Origin: Rhizobium hidalgonense
GTDB lineage: Bacteria > Pseudomonadota > Alphaproteobacteria > Rhizobiales > Rhizobiaceae
DNA: 64,000 nt
NCBI RefSeq assembly: GCF_002914525.1
Contig: NZ_LODW01000059.1
Location: 62,001 to 126,000 of the forward strand
Reading direction: 5' to 3'
This document shows positions 33,576 to 42,000 of this stretch, piece by piece (within the stretch, counting starts at the first letter, position 1; the number at the start of each line of letters is the position of its first letter). The notes beneath the pieces are model-generated. The model saw only the letters and a list, made by a program, of their open reading frames with translations. It was not told where the DNA came from and did no database searches. A program made the position numbers and the translations under genes.

Positions 33576-34450
33576 TCTTCGACCCCGCGCCGATTGAACC
33601 ACAGTGTGAATGGCAAGATGATCACGGCAATCAGCGCGAACAGGATGACGTTGCCGGCGGTCGACAGACCATAAAAACCCGCTTGGTATTGCTTATAGAT
33701 GACCGAGGCAATCACGTCGGAGGAGAAGCCGGGTCCGCCGCGGGTCATGGCCCATATCAGGTCGAAGGAGCGAAGCCCGCCGATCAGAGACAACGTCACC
33801 ACGATGACGGTGGCGGGCCGCACGAGCGGCAGGGTGATCCGAAAAAATTGCTGGAGGCGCGTCGCGCCATCGATTCTCGCCGCCTCGTAATAATCGGGGC
33901 TGATGGCAGCGAGACCGGCAATAAAGATCAGGGTGGCGAGGCCGACACCCTTCCAGACATCGACCAGGGCTACGGAAAAAAGCGCGAGCGCCGGATTTGT
34001 CAGCCATCCCGGCCCCGGAATGCCGAGGGTCTCGAGCGTGACATTGATGATGCCTTTGGTCGGATGCATCATCACCGTGAAGGTGATGCCGATGCCGATC
34101 GTCGAGACCAGGACGGGAAAGAAGACCAGGGTGCGCAGGAAGCCGCGGGCAAAGATATTGCTGGTCAAGAGCACCGCCAGCAGCAGCCCGCAGACCGTCT
34201 TCAGGCCGGAGGTCGTGACGGCATAGATCAGCGTGTTGACCAGCCCTTTGACCAGGAACGGTTCGGAAAAGAACTGCTGAAAGTTTTCAAGCCCGATGAA
34301 TTCAGCCGTTGAAAGATCCCAGCGGGTGAGGCTGTACCAGAGAGACGATACCGTCGGAAACAGAAATAGCACGCCGTAGATGACGGCGGCGGGAATGAAA
34401 AACCATAGCGGATAGGGCGATTTGCGCGAGCGGGGGCGTGTCTCGGTCAT
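33572..34450 (-). CDS. CUT1 sugar ABC transporter permease (MalF-like)
   Basis: The 292-residue permease has six predicted membrane segments and EAA loop DYYEAARIDGATRLQQFFRI with TLPLVRPA. A hydrophilic Arg/Ser-rich N-terminus (ETRPRSRKSPYP) precedes the first segment. It lies downstream of the binding protein across a hairpin-bearing 65-bp gap. Confidence 0.92.
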   Translation of the reverse strand: MTETRPRSRKSPYPLWFFIPAAVIYGVLFLFPTVSSLWYSLTRWDLSTAEFIGLENFQQFFSEPFLVKGLVNTLIYAVTTSGLKTVCGLLLAVLLTSNIFARGFLRTLVFFPVLVSTIGIGITFTVMMHPTKGIINVTLETLGIPGPGWLTNPALALFSVALVDVWKGVGLATLIFIAGLAAISPDYYEAARIDGATRLQQFFRITLPLVRPATVIVVTLSLIGGLRSFDLIWAMTRGGPGFSSDVIASVIYKQYQAGFYGLSTAGNVILFALIAVIILPFTLWFNRRGVEE

Positions 34451-34473
34451 GACTACCTCTTCGATCGGGTGGA

Positions 34474-34497
34474 ACCTCGCTCCTTCAGGAGCGAGGT
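34474..34497 (-). promoter_or_regulatory. Intercistronic hairpin after the sugar-binding-protein gene
   Basis: ACCTCGCTCC (34,474-34,483) pairs perfectly with GGAGCGAGGT (34,488-34,497) through a TTCA loop, between the binding-protein stop (34,516) and the first permease start (34,450). Confidence 0.8.
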
Positions 34498-34515
34498 GAT
34501 TGGCCCGAAAGACCG

Positions 34516-35799
34516 CTACCAGTTCGGCAGGCCGAGCTGCTTGGCCTGTTTGCGCACATCGTCGTCATAGAGTTTCGCAGCCTCGGCCGGCTGGCGAATA
34601 CCGGAGCCGACCTCGACGGTGATCTGCTCGAGCGCCGGCCCCTTGACCGGCGAGACGAATTCCAGCGCCGGGGTCGTCTTCCCTTCGGCCTCGAAATAGG
34701 GGAGCATGTCCTTTACCGCAGGCGGTACGTCGGCGGGCAGATCGCAGCCGTCGATCAGCGGAGGCCCCTGCACGGTGTTGGTTTCCACCATGATCTTGCA
34801 GCCTTCGACGCTTCCGGCGAAATCGACGAACTTCTTCGCTTCCTCGGCGTGCTGGCTGGTCAGAGGAATATAAAGGGCCGGCGGCATCCACACCGTCAGG
34901 CCGTTCGTCGCCGCATCATCGCTCGGCTGCGCGAAGAAACCGACATCTGTAAGGTTCTCGGGATAGTTCTGCTTGATCGCGCCGATGGCGAAGCTCAGCA
35001 TCGGATAATGCGCGGCCTCACCGGTCGCCACCATTTTCAGGCCGTCATCATAGCTTGCCGCGCCGAAATCTTCGTTCATCAGGCCGGCGTCGTGAACGTC
35101 CTTCAGCCGTTCGAAGCCTTTCATGGCTGCCGGCGTCTCTGCATATTTGGCCTTGTTGGCGGTATAGTCGGCGGCGAAGTTCGGCACCGTGGCATGCAGA
35201 TTGTAGTAATCGGCCAGAACGAACAGCTGCGAGGTCCAGGTGTCGCGATAGGTCTGCGCCACGGCAACCTTGCCAGATGCCTTGACCTTGGCGTTGTTGG
35301 CCATGAAGTCCGCCCATGTCTTTGGAACGGTGAGTCCGAGGTCCTGATAGATCTTCCTGTTATAGAGGATGCCGCCGGCCATCGCCGTGCCGAAGGGAAC
35401 GCCGTAGAGCTTGCCATCGGCGCGGACGACCGACTTGAAGCCGTCGTCAACCTTTGCCTGCGCCGGCAGGGCGCTCAGATCGACGAGCGTCTGCGCCGGC
35501 TTCAGCGCCTGAAGCAGCGAGCCGGAATTATAGAGGAACACATCGGACATCTCGCCCGTTGCCAAGCGCGTCTTGATGATGTTGTCACCCTCGCCGCCGC
35601 CTGCGCGCGGCTCGATTTCGATCGTCACGTCGGGCGCCTTGGTCTGGTAGGCGGCAACGAGAGCCTCGGCCGCTGCGACCGTGTCGGGGTTGTTGTCGAT
35701 CAGGAAAGACAGCGTGGTTTCCGCATGCGACGTGCTGGCCGCGACCAAGGCCAGAAGCGCGGATGCGCCGGCGAGAATGCGCTTTATCCGATATGTCAT
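34516..35799 (-). CDS. CUT1 sugar ABC transporter periplasmic binding protein
   Basis: The 427-residue protein has a Sec signal peptide (RIKRILAGASALLALVAA, cleaved near SHAE-TTL). The mature part is an SBP_bac_1 fold (TTLSFLIDNNPDTVAAAEAL, RLATGEMSDVFLYNSGS, VPFGTAMAGGILYNR, a mid-protein KTWADFMANN). Together with the GH78 gene just upstream it probably binds rhamnose-containing oligosaccharides or the aglycone sugars. The 37-bp gap to the GH78 gene indicates one transcript. Confidence 0.9.
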   Translation of the reverse strand: MTYRIKRILAGASALLALVAASTSHAETTLSFLIDNNPDTVAAAEALVAAYQTKAPDVTIEIEPRAGGGEGDNIIKTRLATGEMSDVFLYNSGSLLQALKPAQTLVDLSALPAQAKVDDGFKSVVRADGKLYGVPFGTAMAGGILYNRKIYQDLGLTVPKTWADFMANNAKVKASGKVAVAQTYRDTWTSQLFVLADYYNLHATVPNFAADYTANKAKYAETPAAMKGFERLKDVHDAGLMNEDFGAASYDDGLKMVATGEAAHYPMLSFAIGAIKQNYPENLTDVGFFAQPSDDAATNGLTVWMPPALYIPLTSQHAEEAKKFVDFAGSVEGCKIMVETNTVQGPPLIDGCDLPADVPPAVKDMLPYFEAEGKTTPALEFVSPVKGPALEQITVEVGSGIRQPAEAAKLYDDDVRKQAKQLGLPNW

Positions 35800-35836
35800 G
35801 ACGTTCCTCCTCTGAACGATGTGACGTGTATGCTCC

Positions 35837-38155
35837 TCAAATAAAGGGTAGCGAAAAGACCAGCCGGTGTGTGCCCGGGGGAAGAACGGCTTCCTCGCCG
35901 ACAGGCTCTCCGTTGAGTGTCGGGTTCCGGTGCCGCCGCCCGGGCCGGAAGCGGCCGGTGCAGCCGTCCGGAAGCGTCAGCACATAGGTGACCTGATTGC
36001 CGGTGCAATGCCAGCCGGCCTCAATGCGCCCCCGGCTGATGTCATGATGGGCTGAAACAGGTGACAGGGACGAGATCGGTGCAGGATCGACGATCACCTC
36101 GGCAAAGCCGGGTGCGTCCGGGTTCGGCGAAATTCCGGCGACGCTTTCGAACAGCCATTGGCAGACGGCGCCATAAGCATAGTGATTGTAGCTGTTCATG
36201 TCGGGTTCGTAGATGGTGCCGTCGGGCGCCATCGAATCCCAGCGCTCCCAGATCGTCGTCGCTCCCTTCGAGACCTGGTAGAGCCAGCCTGGCACATCCT
36301 CCTGCAGGAAGACCTTTTCGGCGAGATCGTCCATGCCGAGCTTGGTCAGGGCCGGCAGAAGGGCGGGCGTGCCGATGAAGCCGGTGCCGATCTTGTAGTC
36401 GGCATCGATGATCACTTGGCGGAAATGCCGCTCGGCGGCTTGCCGATGCTCTGCCGGTATCAGGTCATGGAGGAAGGCCAGCGCATAGGATGTCTGGTCG
36501 TTATGCGCCAGCCGTCCAGCCGGCGTGATGAACTCGTTGGCGAAGGCCGATCGGATTTCGCCGGCGCGCCGCTTCATCTCATTTTCAATCTTATGCTCGC
36601 CGAGAACGGCTGCGATCTTGGCCAGAAGCTCGGTCGAGATGAAGTGATAGAGTGTGGCCGCGCAATCGTCGGCAATCGTCGGACGCGGCTTTCGGTTATC
36701 GCCAACCGGCTGCAGCCAGTCCCCGAAGGTAAAGCCGCGATCGCCCCAGCGCGACGGCGGGCGCACGAGCGGACCATCCGAGATCGACCAGACGAAATCG
36801 ACCCAGCGAACCATGGAATCCAGGCACTCTGACAGAACGGCGCGATCGCCGTAATGAGTGTAGAGAACCCAGGGGATGACGACGATCGCGTCGCCCCAGC
36901 CCGTCGATCCGGCAAAGCCCGGGAAATTGGCGGGATGCAGGCGTGTCGGATCCGGCGAAAAATGCGAGACGGCGCCGTCCTCGCGCTGGTCGGCCATCAC
37001 GTCGCGCAGATATTTCCTCAGGAAAGACTGGCTGTCGCTCAGCCAGCAGGCCGTTGCGGCAAATACCTGGGCATCGCCCGTCCAGCCCAGCCGTTCGTCG
37101 CGCTGCGGGCAGTCCGTGGGCACTTCGACGAAGTTGGCGCGCTGCGACCAGATAGTATTCTCAACGAGGCGATTGACGAGCGGGTTGCCCGAGGTGAAGC
37201 CGCCCGCGGGCTCCGGCACCGACGAGATCGGCACGGAGGCAATGGCAATGATTTCGGCATCGCCCTTGATCGTCACCCGGGCATAACGGAAACCTTGGAA
37301 GGTGAAATGCGGGGCGTAGGTCTCGTCGCCGTCGCCGCTGAGCGTATAGATGGTCTGCGCCACGGCGGTGCGATAGTTGCGATTGTCGAAGTGACGGTCG
37401 GGGCCGAGCACTTCCGAATGCTCGACCCGTACTTCGGCGCCGGCAGCGCCCCGGACCGTATATCTGATATAACCACCGGCATTCTGGCCGAAATCGTAGA
37501 CCGTCCTGCCGTCGTCGGTCCAGCTTTCAACGGGGGCGAGCGGCGGCAATTCGCGTACCGCCGCGGTTTCATGGGCGACGAGCAGCGCCTTGTCGAACGG
37601 CAAATTCTCGGTGCCATGGGTCTCGACAAGATTTTCCGCGCGAGCATCGTAGACCTCGCCGAAATAGATCCCCGACTTCACGATCGGCAGAAGACCGCTC
37701 CGCCAGGTGGTGTCGGTGGAAAGAAGGGTGCCGCCCGGCCCGATCAGATCGGCGATGGCGCCGATCCTGTCGCCCCAGCAGTTCGGGATTGCCTGGGCGC
37801 CCCACATCAAGGGCGACCGGTACCATCCGTCGGCCAGCCAGATCTCGATGCGGTTCCGGCCCGGCTTGATGAGGTTCGAGACATCGTATCGCTGATAGGC
37901 GATGCGATCGTCGTAATTCGTCCAGCCCGGCGTCAACAGGTCGTTGCCGACACGCTCGCCGTTGATGAAGCAGCGGTAAAGGCCGAGTGCGGAGATGAAC
38001 AGCTCGACCGGAAGGCCGGGGCCATCATGTTCGAAGCTTTTGGCGATGAAGCTTGCCGGCGTTCCCTGACCGCCATCCGACAGCGGCGCGATCATATTTC
38101 CGGACCAGGGGCGCGAAACGAGATTGCCGCTGATGGCTGCCGGCTGAAAGTTCAT
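35837..38155 (-). CDS. Alpha-L-rhamnosidase, GH78
   Basis: The 772-residue enzyme shows the GH78 order: an N-terminal carbohydrate-binding beta domain (ISALGLYRCFINGERVGNDL, TPGWTNYDDRIAYQRYDVS), then DFGQNAGGYIRYTVRG, and the (alpha/alpha)6 catalytic barrel with the signature CPQRDERLGWTGDAQVF and the later GATTIWERWDSM. It releases terminal rhamnose from glycosides or pectin side chains. There is no signal peptide, so it works on imported substrates. ATG 38,155 has a GGAGG ribosome site. At 772 residues it lacks one accessory domain of the 900-1000-residue relatives. Confidence 0.92.
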   Translation of the reverse strand: MNFQPAAISGNLVSRPWSGNMIAPLSDGGQGTPASFIAKSFEHDGPGLPVELFISALGLYRCFINGERVGNDLLTPGWTNYDDRIAYQRYDVSNLIKPGRNRIEIWLADGWYRSPLMWGAQAIPNCWGDRIGAIADLIGPGGTLLSTDTTWRSGLLPIVKSGIYFGEVYDARAENLVETHGTENLPFDKALLVAHETAAVRELPPLAPVESWTDDGRTVYDFGQNAGGYIRYTVRGAAGAEVRVEHSEVLGPDRHFDNRNYRTAVAQTIYTLSGDGDETYAPHFTFQGFRYARVTIKGDAEIIAIASVPISSVPEPAGGFTSGNPLVNRLVENTIWSQRANFVEVPTDCPQRDERLGWTGDAQVFAATACWLSDSQSFLRKYLRDVMADQREDGAVSHFSPDPTRLHPANFPGFAGSTGWGDAIVVIPWVLYTHYGDRAVLSECLDSMVRWVDFVWSISDGPLVRPPSRWGDRGFTFGDWLQPVGDNRKPRPTIADDCAATLYHFISTELLAKIAAVLGEHKIENEMKRRAGEIRSAFANEFITPAGRLAHNDQTSYALAFLHDLIPAEHRQAAERHFRQVIIDADYKIGTGFIGTPALLPALTKLGMDDLAEKVFLQEDVPGWLYQVSKGATTIWERWDSMAPDGTIYEPDMNSYNHYAYGAVCQWLFESVAGISPNPDAPGFAEVIVDPAPISSLSPVSAHHDISRGRIEAGWHCTGNQVTYVLTLPDGCTGRFRPGRRHRNPTLNGEPVGEEAVLPPGTHRLVFSLPFI

Positions 38156-38173
38156 CAAAGCCTCCCGATGATT

Positions 38174-38203
38174 TGTAGAACGTTCTCCATATAACGTTCT
38201 ACA
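38174..38203. promoter_or_regulatory. LacI-type operator dyad upstream of the rhamnosidase operon
   Basis: TGTAGAACGTT (38,174-38,184) and AACGTTCTACA (38,193-38,203) are perfect 11-bp inverted arms with an 8-bp spacer. Each arm also contains an AACGTT core, the typical LacI-family centre. The site is 19-48 bp before the rhamnosidase start and in the gap to the divergent LacI gene. Confidence 0.75.
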
Positions 38204-38295
38204 TTTTCTTCGGAAGTGCAATAGAAATTTCGTTGCCAGTCTGCCATGGTGGTTTTGCGGGCGATTGACGACCCGCAGCCGAAGACAGAGATTTC

Positions 38296-39354
38296 ATGTC
38301 CATCGACGACAAACAAACGCGACAACGAAACGATCGGGTGACGATCCGGACCGTGGCAGCCCGTGCAGGCGTCTCGGTCGCAGCGGTTTCCAAGGTGATG
38401 CGAAACGCCTATGGCGTCAGCGAAGCGCTGCGTACAAAAGTGACCGACGCGATCGATGCGCTCGGATATCGCCCTTCCCGGGCGGCGCGGGGGTTGCGTG
38501 GCCGGAGCTTCACCATCGGCGTGCTCCTGATCGACATCCGCAATCCTTTCCTGCCGGAGGTGATTGCCGGCGTCAATGGCGTGCTGGCGCCGTCGCATTA
38601 TCAGGCGATGATCGGCGTCAGCGATGCGCGGGTGCAGCTCGAGACGTCCCTGATCGAGTCGATGATCGACTACAAGATGGACGGGCTTATCCTGGTTGCG
38701 CCGCGGCTGCCCTCGGAGATCATCGCAAAGTTTGCGGTGCAGATCCCGATCGTCGCCGTCGGTTACCACGCTGCCGGCGCCACGGCCTTTGACACCGTCA
38801 ATGCCGACGACCAGCGCGGCGCTGAGATTGCGGTCGAAGCGCTGATTGCCTGCGGCTATCGCAATATCGAAATGCTCAGCCTCGGCGAGCGCGAGGGGCA
38901 TGCCGTTTCGGTCGTGCGCCAGCGAGAGATCGGTTTCCGCCGAGCGATGCAGCGCGGGGGCTTGGGGTCCTCCGCGCCGATCGGCAAAATTCCAATCGCC
39001 TCGCCAAAGCGGGAAGAGGCGATGCGAAAGTTCCTATCGAGGAAGGACAGGCCGCGTGCCGTTTTCTGCTGGAGTGATCTCGACGCGATCACGCTTCTTT
39101 GCCTGGCGATGGAGATGGGCGTGCGTGTGCCCGAAGATCTCGCCGTCGTGGGATATGATAACTCGTCGACCGCAGCCCTTGGACTCGTCAATCTCGCCAG
39201 CATCGATCAATCGGGCAGGGAACTCGGCCAGGTCGCCACCCAGACGCTGATTTCCAGGGTCGAGGGCCGCACCGGCGCCGAGCATATTCTCCAGATACCC
39301 TCGCTGGTCAGCCGCGGCAGCCTTGAGCTTTCTGACGGCACGAAACAGGGCTGA
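38296..39354 (+). CDS. LacI-family transcriptional regulator
   Basis: The 352-residue protein has the LacI HTH and hinge (VTIRTVAARAGVSVAAVSKV, GYRPSRAARGLRG) followed by a periplasmic-binding-like effector domain (IGVLLIDIRNPFLPEVIAGV ... VGYDNSSTAALGLVNLASID). It is divergent from the rhamnosidase operon and should repress it until the sugar effector appears. The first 17 residues are a short basic leader. Confidence 0.92.
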   Translation: MSIDDKQTRQRNDRVTIRTVAARAGVSVAAVSKVMRNAYGVSEALRTKVTDAIDALGYRPSRAARGLRGRSFTIGVLLIDIRNPFLPEVIAGVNGVLAPSHYQAMIGVSDARVQLETSLIESMIDYKMDGLILVAPRLPSEIIAKFAVQIPIVAVGYHAAGATAFDTVNADDQRGAEIAVEALIACGYRNIEMLSLGEREGHAVSVVRQREIGFRRAMQRGGLGSSAPIGKIPIASPKREEAMRKFLSRKDRPRAVFCWSDLDAITLLCLAMEMGVRVPEDLAVVGYDNSSTAALGLVNLASIDQSGRELGQVATQTLISRVEGRTGAEHILQIPSLVSRGSLELSDGTKQG

Positions 39355-39440
39355 TGGTAAGGGCCGGTAGCGGGACCAGGCGAGCTATTTCCGAAGCGGA
39401 CTACGTCTTGCCCGCTCCGGCAAACGCCGAGACTCATTAG

Positions 39441-40778
39441 CTAGTCCTGAATACCGGACGCACTCCCCGCCTTGAGCTTGACCTCGATGACCGGGACGAC
39501 GACCTTGGGGCGGCGCACCGGCAGGACGAATGTCAGCTCGTCCTCGCCGACGGGGAACTGGGTGTTTGCCCATAGCGTATTCGCCGACGGTCGCAGCCAG
39601 GTGACCTCGCTGGCATCATGCAGGAATTGCGCATATTCGATTTTGCCCGCCAGCGCATCGAAATGCAGATGTTTGTAGGGCCAGTTGAAGAGGTGGATAT
39701 AGAGGCGGTCGCCGTTCTGGGTCAGGCGGCAATCGGGTGGGGCGGTGAAATCGGACTGGGTGCAGCCGACGATGCTGCGCTCGTGCAGCGCCATCCAGTC
39801 CTCATAGGCTGAAAGCGCCGATATGGCGCGGTGGTCGAGCGTGCCACGCGCCGTCGGGCCGACATTCATCAGCAGATTGCCGCCTATGGCAACGGTGCCG
39901 ACCAGCATCTGCACCAGTTGCTCCGTGCTTTTCCAGGTATCCTCGTCGCGGTGATAGCCCCAGGAACCGCTCAGCGTCTGGCAGGCTTCCCAGACGACGC
40001 GCCTGCCGTCGCGTTTCGGCCAGGCGCGCGGCATATATTGTTCTGGCGTGACGATATCGGGCTGCAGGCCGGCAAGGTCGAGCCGGTTGTTGATGATGAT
40101 ATCGGGGGCAAGCTCGCGAACCAGGCGCACGAGCTTCTCGCTTTCCCAATCCTGGTGGCCCTTTCCCACAAGTTCACCGAGCTTCCACTGCGGATAGCTA
40201 AAGTCGAACCACATGATGTCGATCTGTCCGAACTCGGTCAGCGGTTCACGCACCTGCTCGCGCATGAAGGCTGCATATCGCTGCATGTCCCGGCCTTCGT
40301 TGATCTTCGAGGCATCCGGATGATTGCGCTGCGGGTGGCGCGGATCGACCGTGAAGTCGGGATGGTGCCAGTCGATCAGCGAATAATAGAATCCGATCCT
40401 CAGGCCCTCCGCCCGGAAGGCGTCGACAAAAGGCCGCAGCAGATCCTTTCTGTAAGGCGTGTTGGTCACCTTGAAACCGGTGGCCTTGGTATCCCAGAGG
40501 CAGAAGCCTTCATGGTGCTTGGTGGTCAGCACCACATATTTCATGCCCGCCGCCTTGGCGCGTCTCGCCCATTCGCGGGGGTCGTAGAGGTCGGGATCGA
40601 AGTGATCGAAATATTTCTGGTAGTCGGCGTCATCAAGTTCCTCGCGGCTTTTGACCCATTCGTGGCGCGCCGGCAGGGCATAAAGGCCCCAATGCACGAA
40701 CATGCCGAACCGGTCATGGACGAACCAGGACTTTTTCTCCTCGGGCAGGGCCAGTGACTGCAGATTGCCGGCATCCAT
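39441..40778 (-). CDS. Alpha-L-fucosidase, GH29
   Basis: The 445-residue enzyme has GH29 hallmarks: WFVHDRFGMFVHWGLYALPA, AGMKYVVLTTKHHEGFCLWD, SLIDWHHPDF, the nucleophile in QIDIMWFDFSYPQ (Asp192) and GGNLLMNVGPTARGTLD. It hydrolyses alpha-L-fucosides. No signal peptide is present, so it acts on imported oligosaccharides. It follows the second LacI gene by 27 bp on the same strand and is divergent from the oligosaccharide/peptide-type importer. Confidence 0.92.
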   Translation of the reverse strand: MDAGNLQSLALPEEKKSWFVHDRFGMFVHWGLYALPARHEWVKSREELDDADYQKYFDHFDPDLYDPREWARRAKAAGMKYVVLTTKHHEGFCLWDTKATGFKVTNTPYRKDLLRPFVDAFRAEGLRIGFYYSLIDWHHPDFTVDPRHPQRNHPDASKINEGRDMQRYAAFMREQVREPLTEFGQIDIMWFDFSYPQWKLGELVGKGHQDWESEKLVRLVRELAPDIIINNRLDLAGLQPDIVTPEQYMPRAWPKRDGRRVVWEACQTLSGSWGYHRDEDTWKSTEQLVQMLVGTVAIGGNLLMNVGPTARGTLDHRAISALSAYEDWMALHERSIVGCTQSDFTAPPDCRLTQNGDRLYIHLFNWPYKHLHFDALAGKIEYAQFLHDASEVTWLRPSANTLWANTQFPVGEDELTFVLPVRRPKVVVPVIEVKLKAGSASGIQD

Positions 40779-40805
40779 CGGATATTCCTCCTGTTGGTCT
40801 TGGAG

Positions 40806-41813
40806 TCAGGTCGTTTCGCGGATGATGAGTTCGGGCACGATGATGATGCCGTGCTGACGGTTCTTGGTGGCGATGCGGCTGAGCAGCAGCCGCACGGCCT
40901 CCTCTCCCATTTCGCGTTTCTGCACCCTGAGCGTGGTGAGCGCCGGAGACAGCAGTTCCGCGGTCGGGATGTCGTCGAAGCCGATCAGGGCGATCTGCTC
41001 GGGGATCGAAATGCCGGCGGCCCGGCAGGCCTTCATGGCGCCGATCGCATTGAGGTCGTTGTAGCAGACGAGGGCGTCGATGCCGGGCGTTTCCGCCAGC
41101 AATTCGGCCGCCGCCGTCTGTCCGCCCGCGGCCGTCGGATCGCAATAGACGATGCCGTGCGCCTTGAGCCCATGGGCCGCCAGAGTCTTGCGAATGCCGA
41201 CAAGGCGGCTCTTGCCGCCGAACGAGCTGCGCGGCCCAGCAATGACTGCGATTTTGCGGCGGCCGCGCTCGACCAGATGGTCGACGGCCCGCGAGGCGCC
41301 CGTCTCGTAATCCGTGACGATGGTTCCGGCGATCTCGTTCGGAGCCTCGCGGTTGATAAGCACGACGGCGCGATGCGGTGCCAGCGCTTTGTGAAGTGCT
41401 GCATCGGGCAGTCGCGCGCTGCAGACGATGATGCCGTCGACCCGATGCCTGAGCAGCGTCTCGATCAGTTCCTCTTCCCGCTTGCTGCTTTCGACGACAT
41501 TGGAGAGAAGCAGGTTGTAGCCGGCGGCGCTCGCCGCATCCTCGGCGCCCCGGATGACCTCGGGAAAGAACGGGTTGGTGATGTCGGGAACGAGTAGGCC
41601 GATGGTCTTCGATCGATCGGACCGCAGCCCGCGCGCAAAGGGATTGGGCCGGTAATTAAGCTCGTTCGCCGCTGAGAGAATGCGTTGACTGGTTTCGGCG
41701 CTGGCGCCGCCCCGGCCGTTGAGGACGCGCGATACCGTCATCGGCGAAACGCCGGCGGCGTGGGCGACGTCGGCGATGGTGATTTTGGAATCTGGTTCTT
41801 TGGAGCTGCTCAA
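40806..41813 (-). CDS. LacI-family transcriptional regulator
   Basis: The 335-residue regulator has HTH ITIADVAHAAGVSPMTVSRV, hinge YRPNPFARGLRSDRS and effector domain IGLLVPDITNPFFPEVIRGA ... IGFDDIPTAELLSPALTTL. It precedes the fucosidase gene in the same direction and is divergent from the importer operon at 42,001. Repeated CGATAAC/GTTAACG motifs between them are its likely operators, controlling both directions. Confidence 0.92.
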   Translation of the reverse strand: MSSSKEPDSKITIADVAHAAGVSPMTVSRVLNGRGGASAETSQRILSAANELNYRPNPFARGLRSDRSKTIGLLVPDITNPFFPEVIRGAEDAASAAGYNLLLSNVVESSKREEELIETLLRHRVDGIIVCSARLPDAALHKALAPHRAVVLINREAPNEIAGTIVTDYETGASRAVDHLVERGRRKIAVIAGPRSSFGGKSRLVGIRKTLAAHGLKAHGIVYCDPTAAGGQTAAAELLAETPGIDALVCYNDLNAIGAMKACRAAGISIPEQIALIGFDDIPTAELLSPALTTLRVQKREMGEEAVRLLLSRIATKNRQHGIIIVPELIIRETT

Positions 41814-41837
41814 GGGCTGTCTCTGAGAGGGCGATAT

Positions 41838-41976
41838 TTACGATAACGATAACTAACATAGTTTCGGCGAAAGCCAAGCTTTGGCGGGTCTGAATTGGTC
41901 AATACGAATTTTTTTTGACAAGATGCAACGATAACGTTAACGTTCGGAGTTGAGGAGAATACGTTAACGATAACCT
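41838..41976. promoter_or_regulatory. LacI operators and importer promoter
   Basis: TTGACA at 41,915-41,920 is the best -35. AACGTTAACGTT (41,933-41,944, a perfect palindrome) overlaps the -10 region, and GATAACGTTAACG and ATACGTTAACGATAAC (core CGTTAACG 41,962-41,969) lie around it. A further tandem CGATAACGATAAC occurs at 41,841-41,853 next to the LacI start. These are typical LacI-family targets repressing the importer operon and autoregulating. Confidence 0.75.
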
Positions 41977-42000
41977 AGACGAGATCATTGGGAGGAAACA

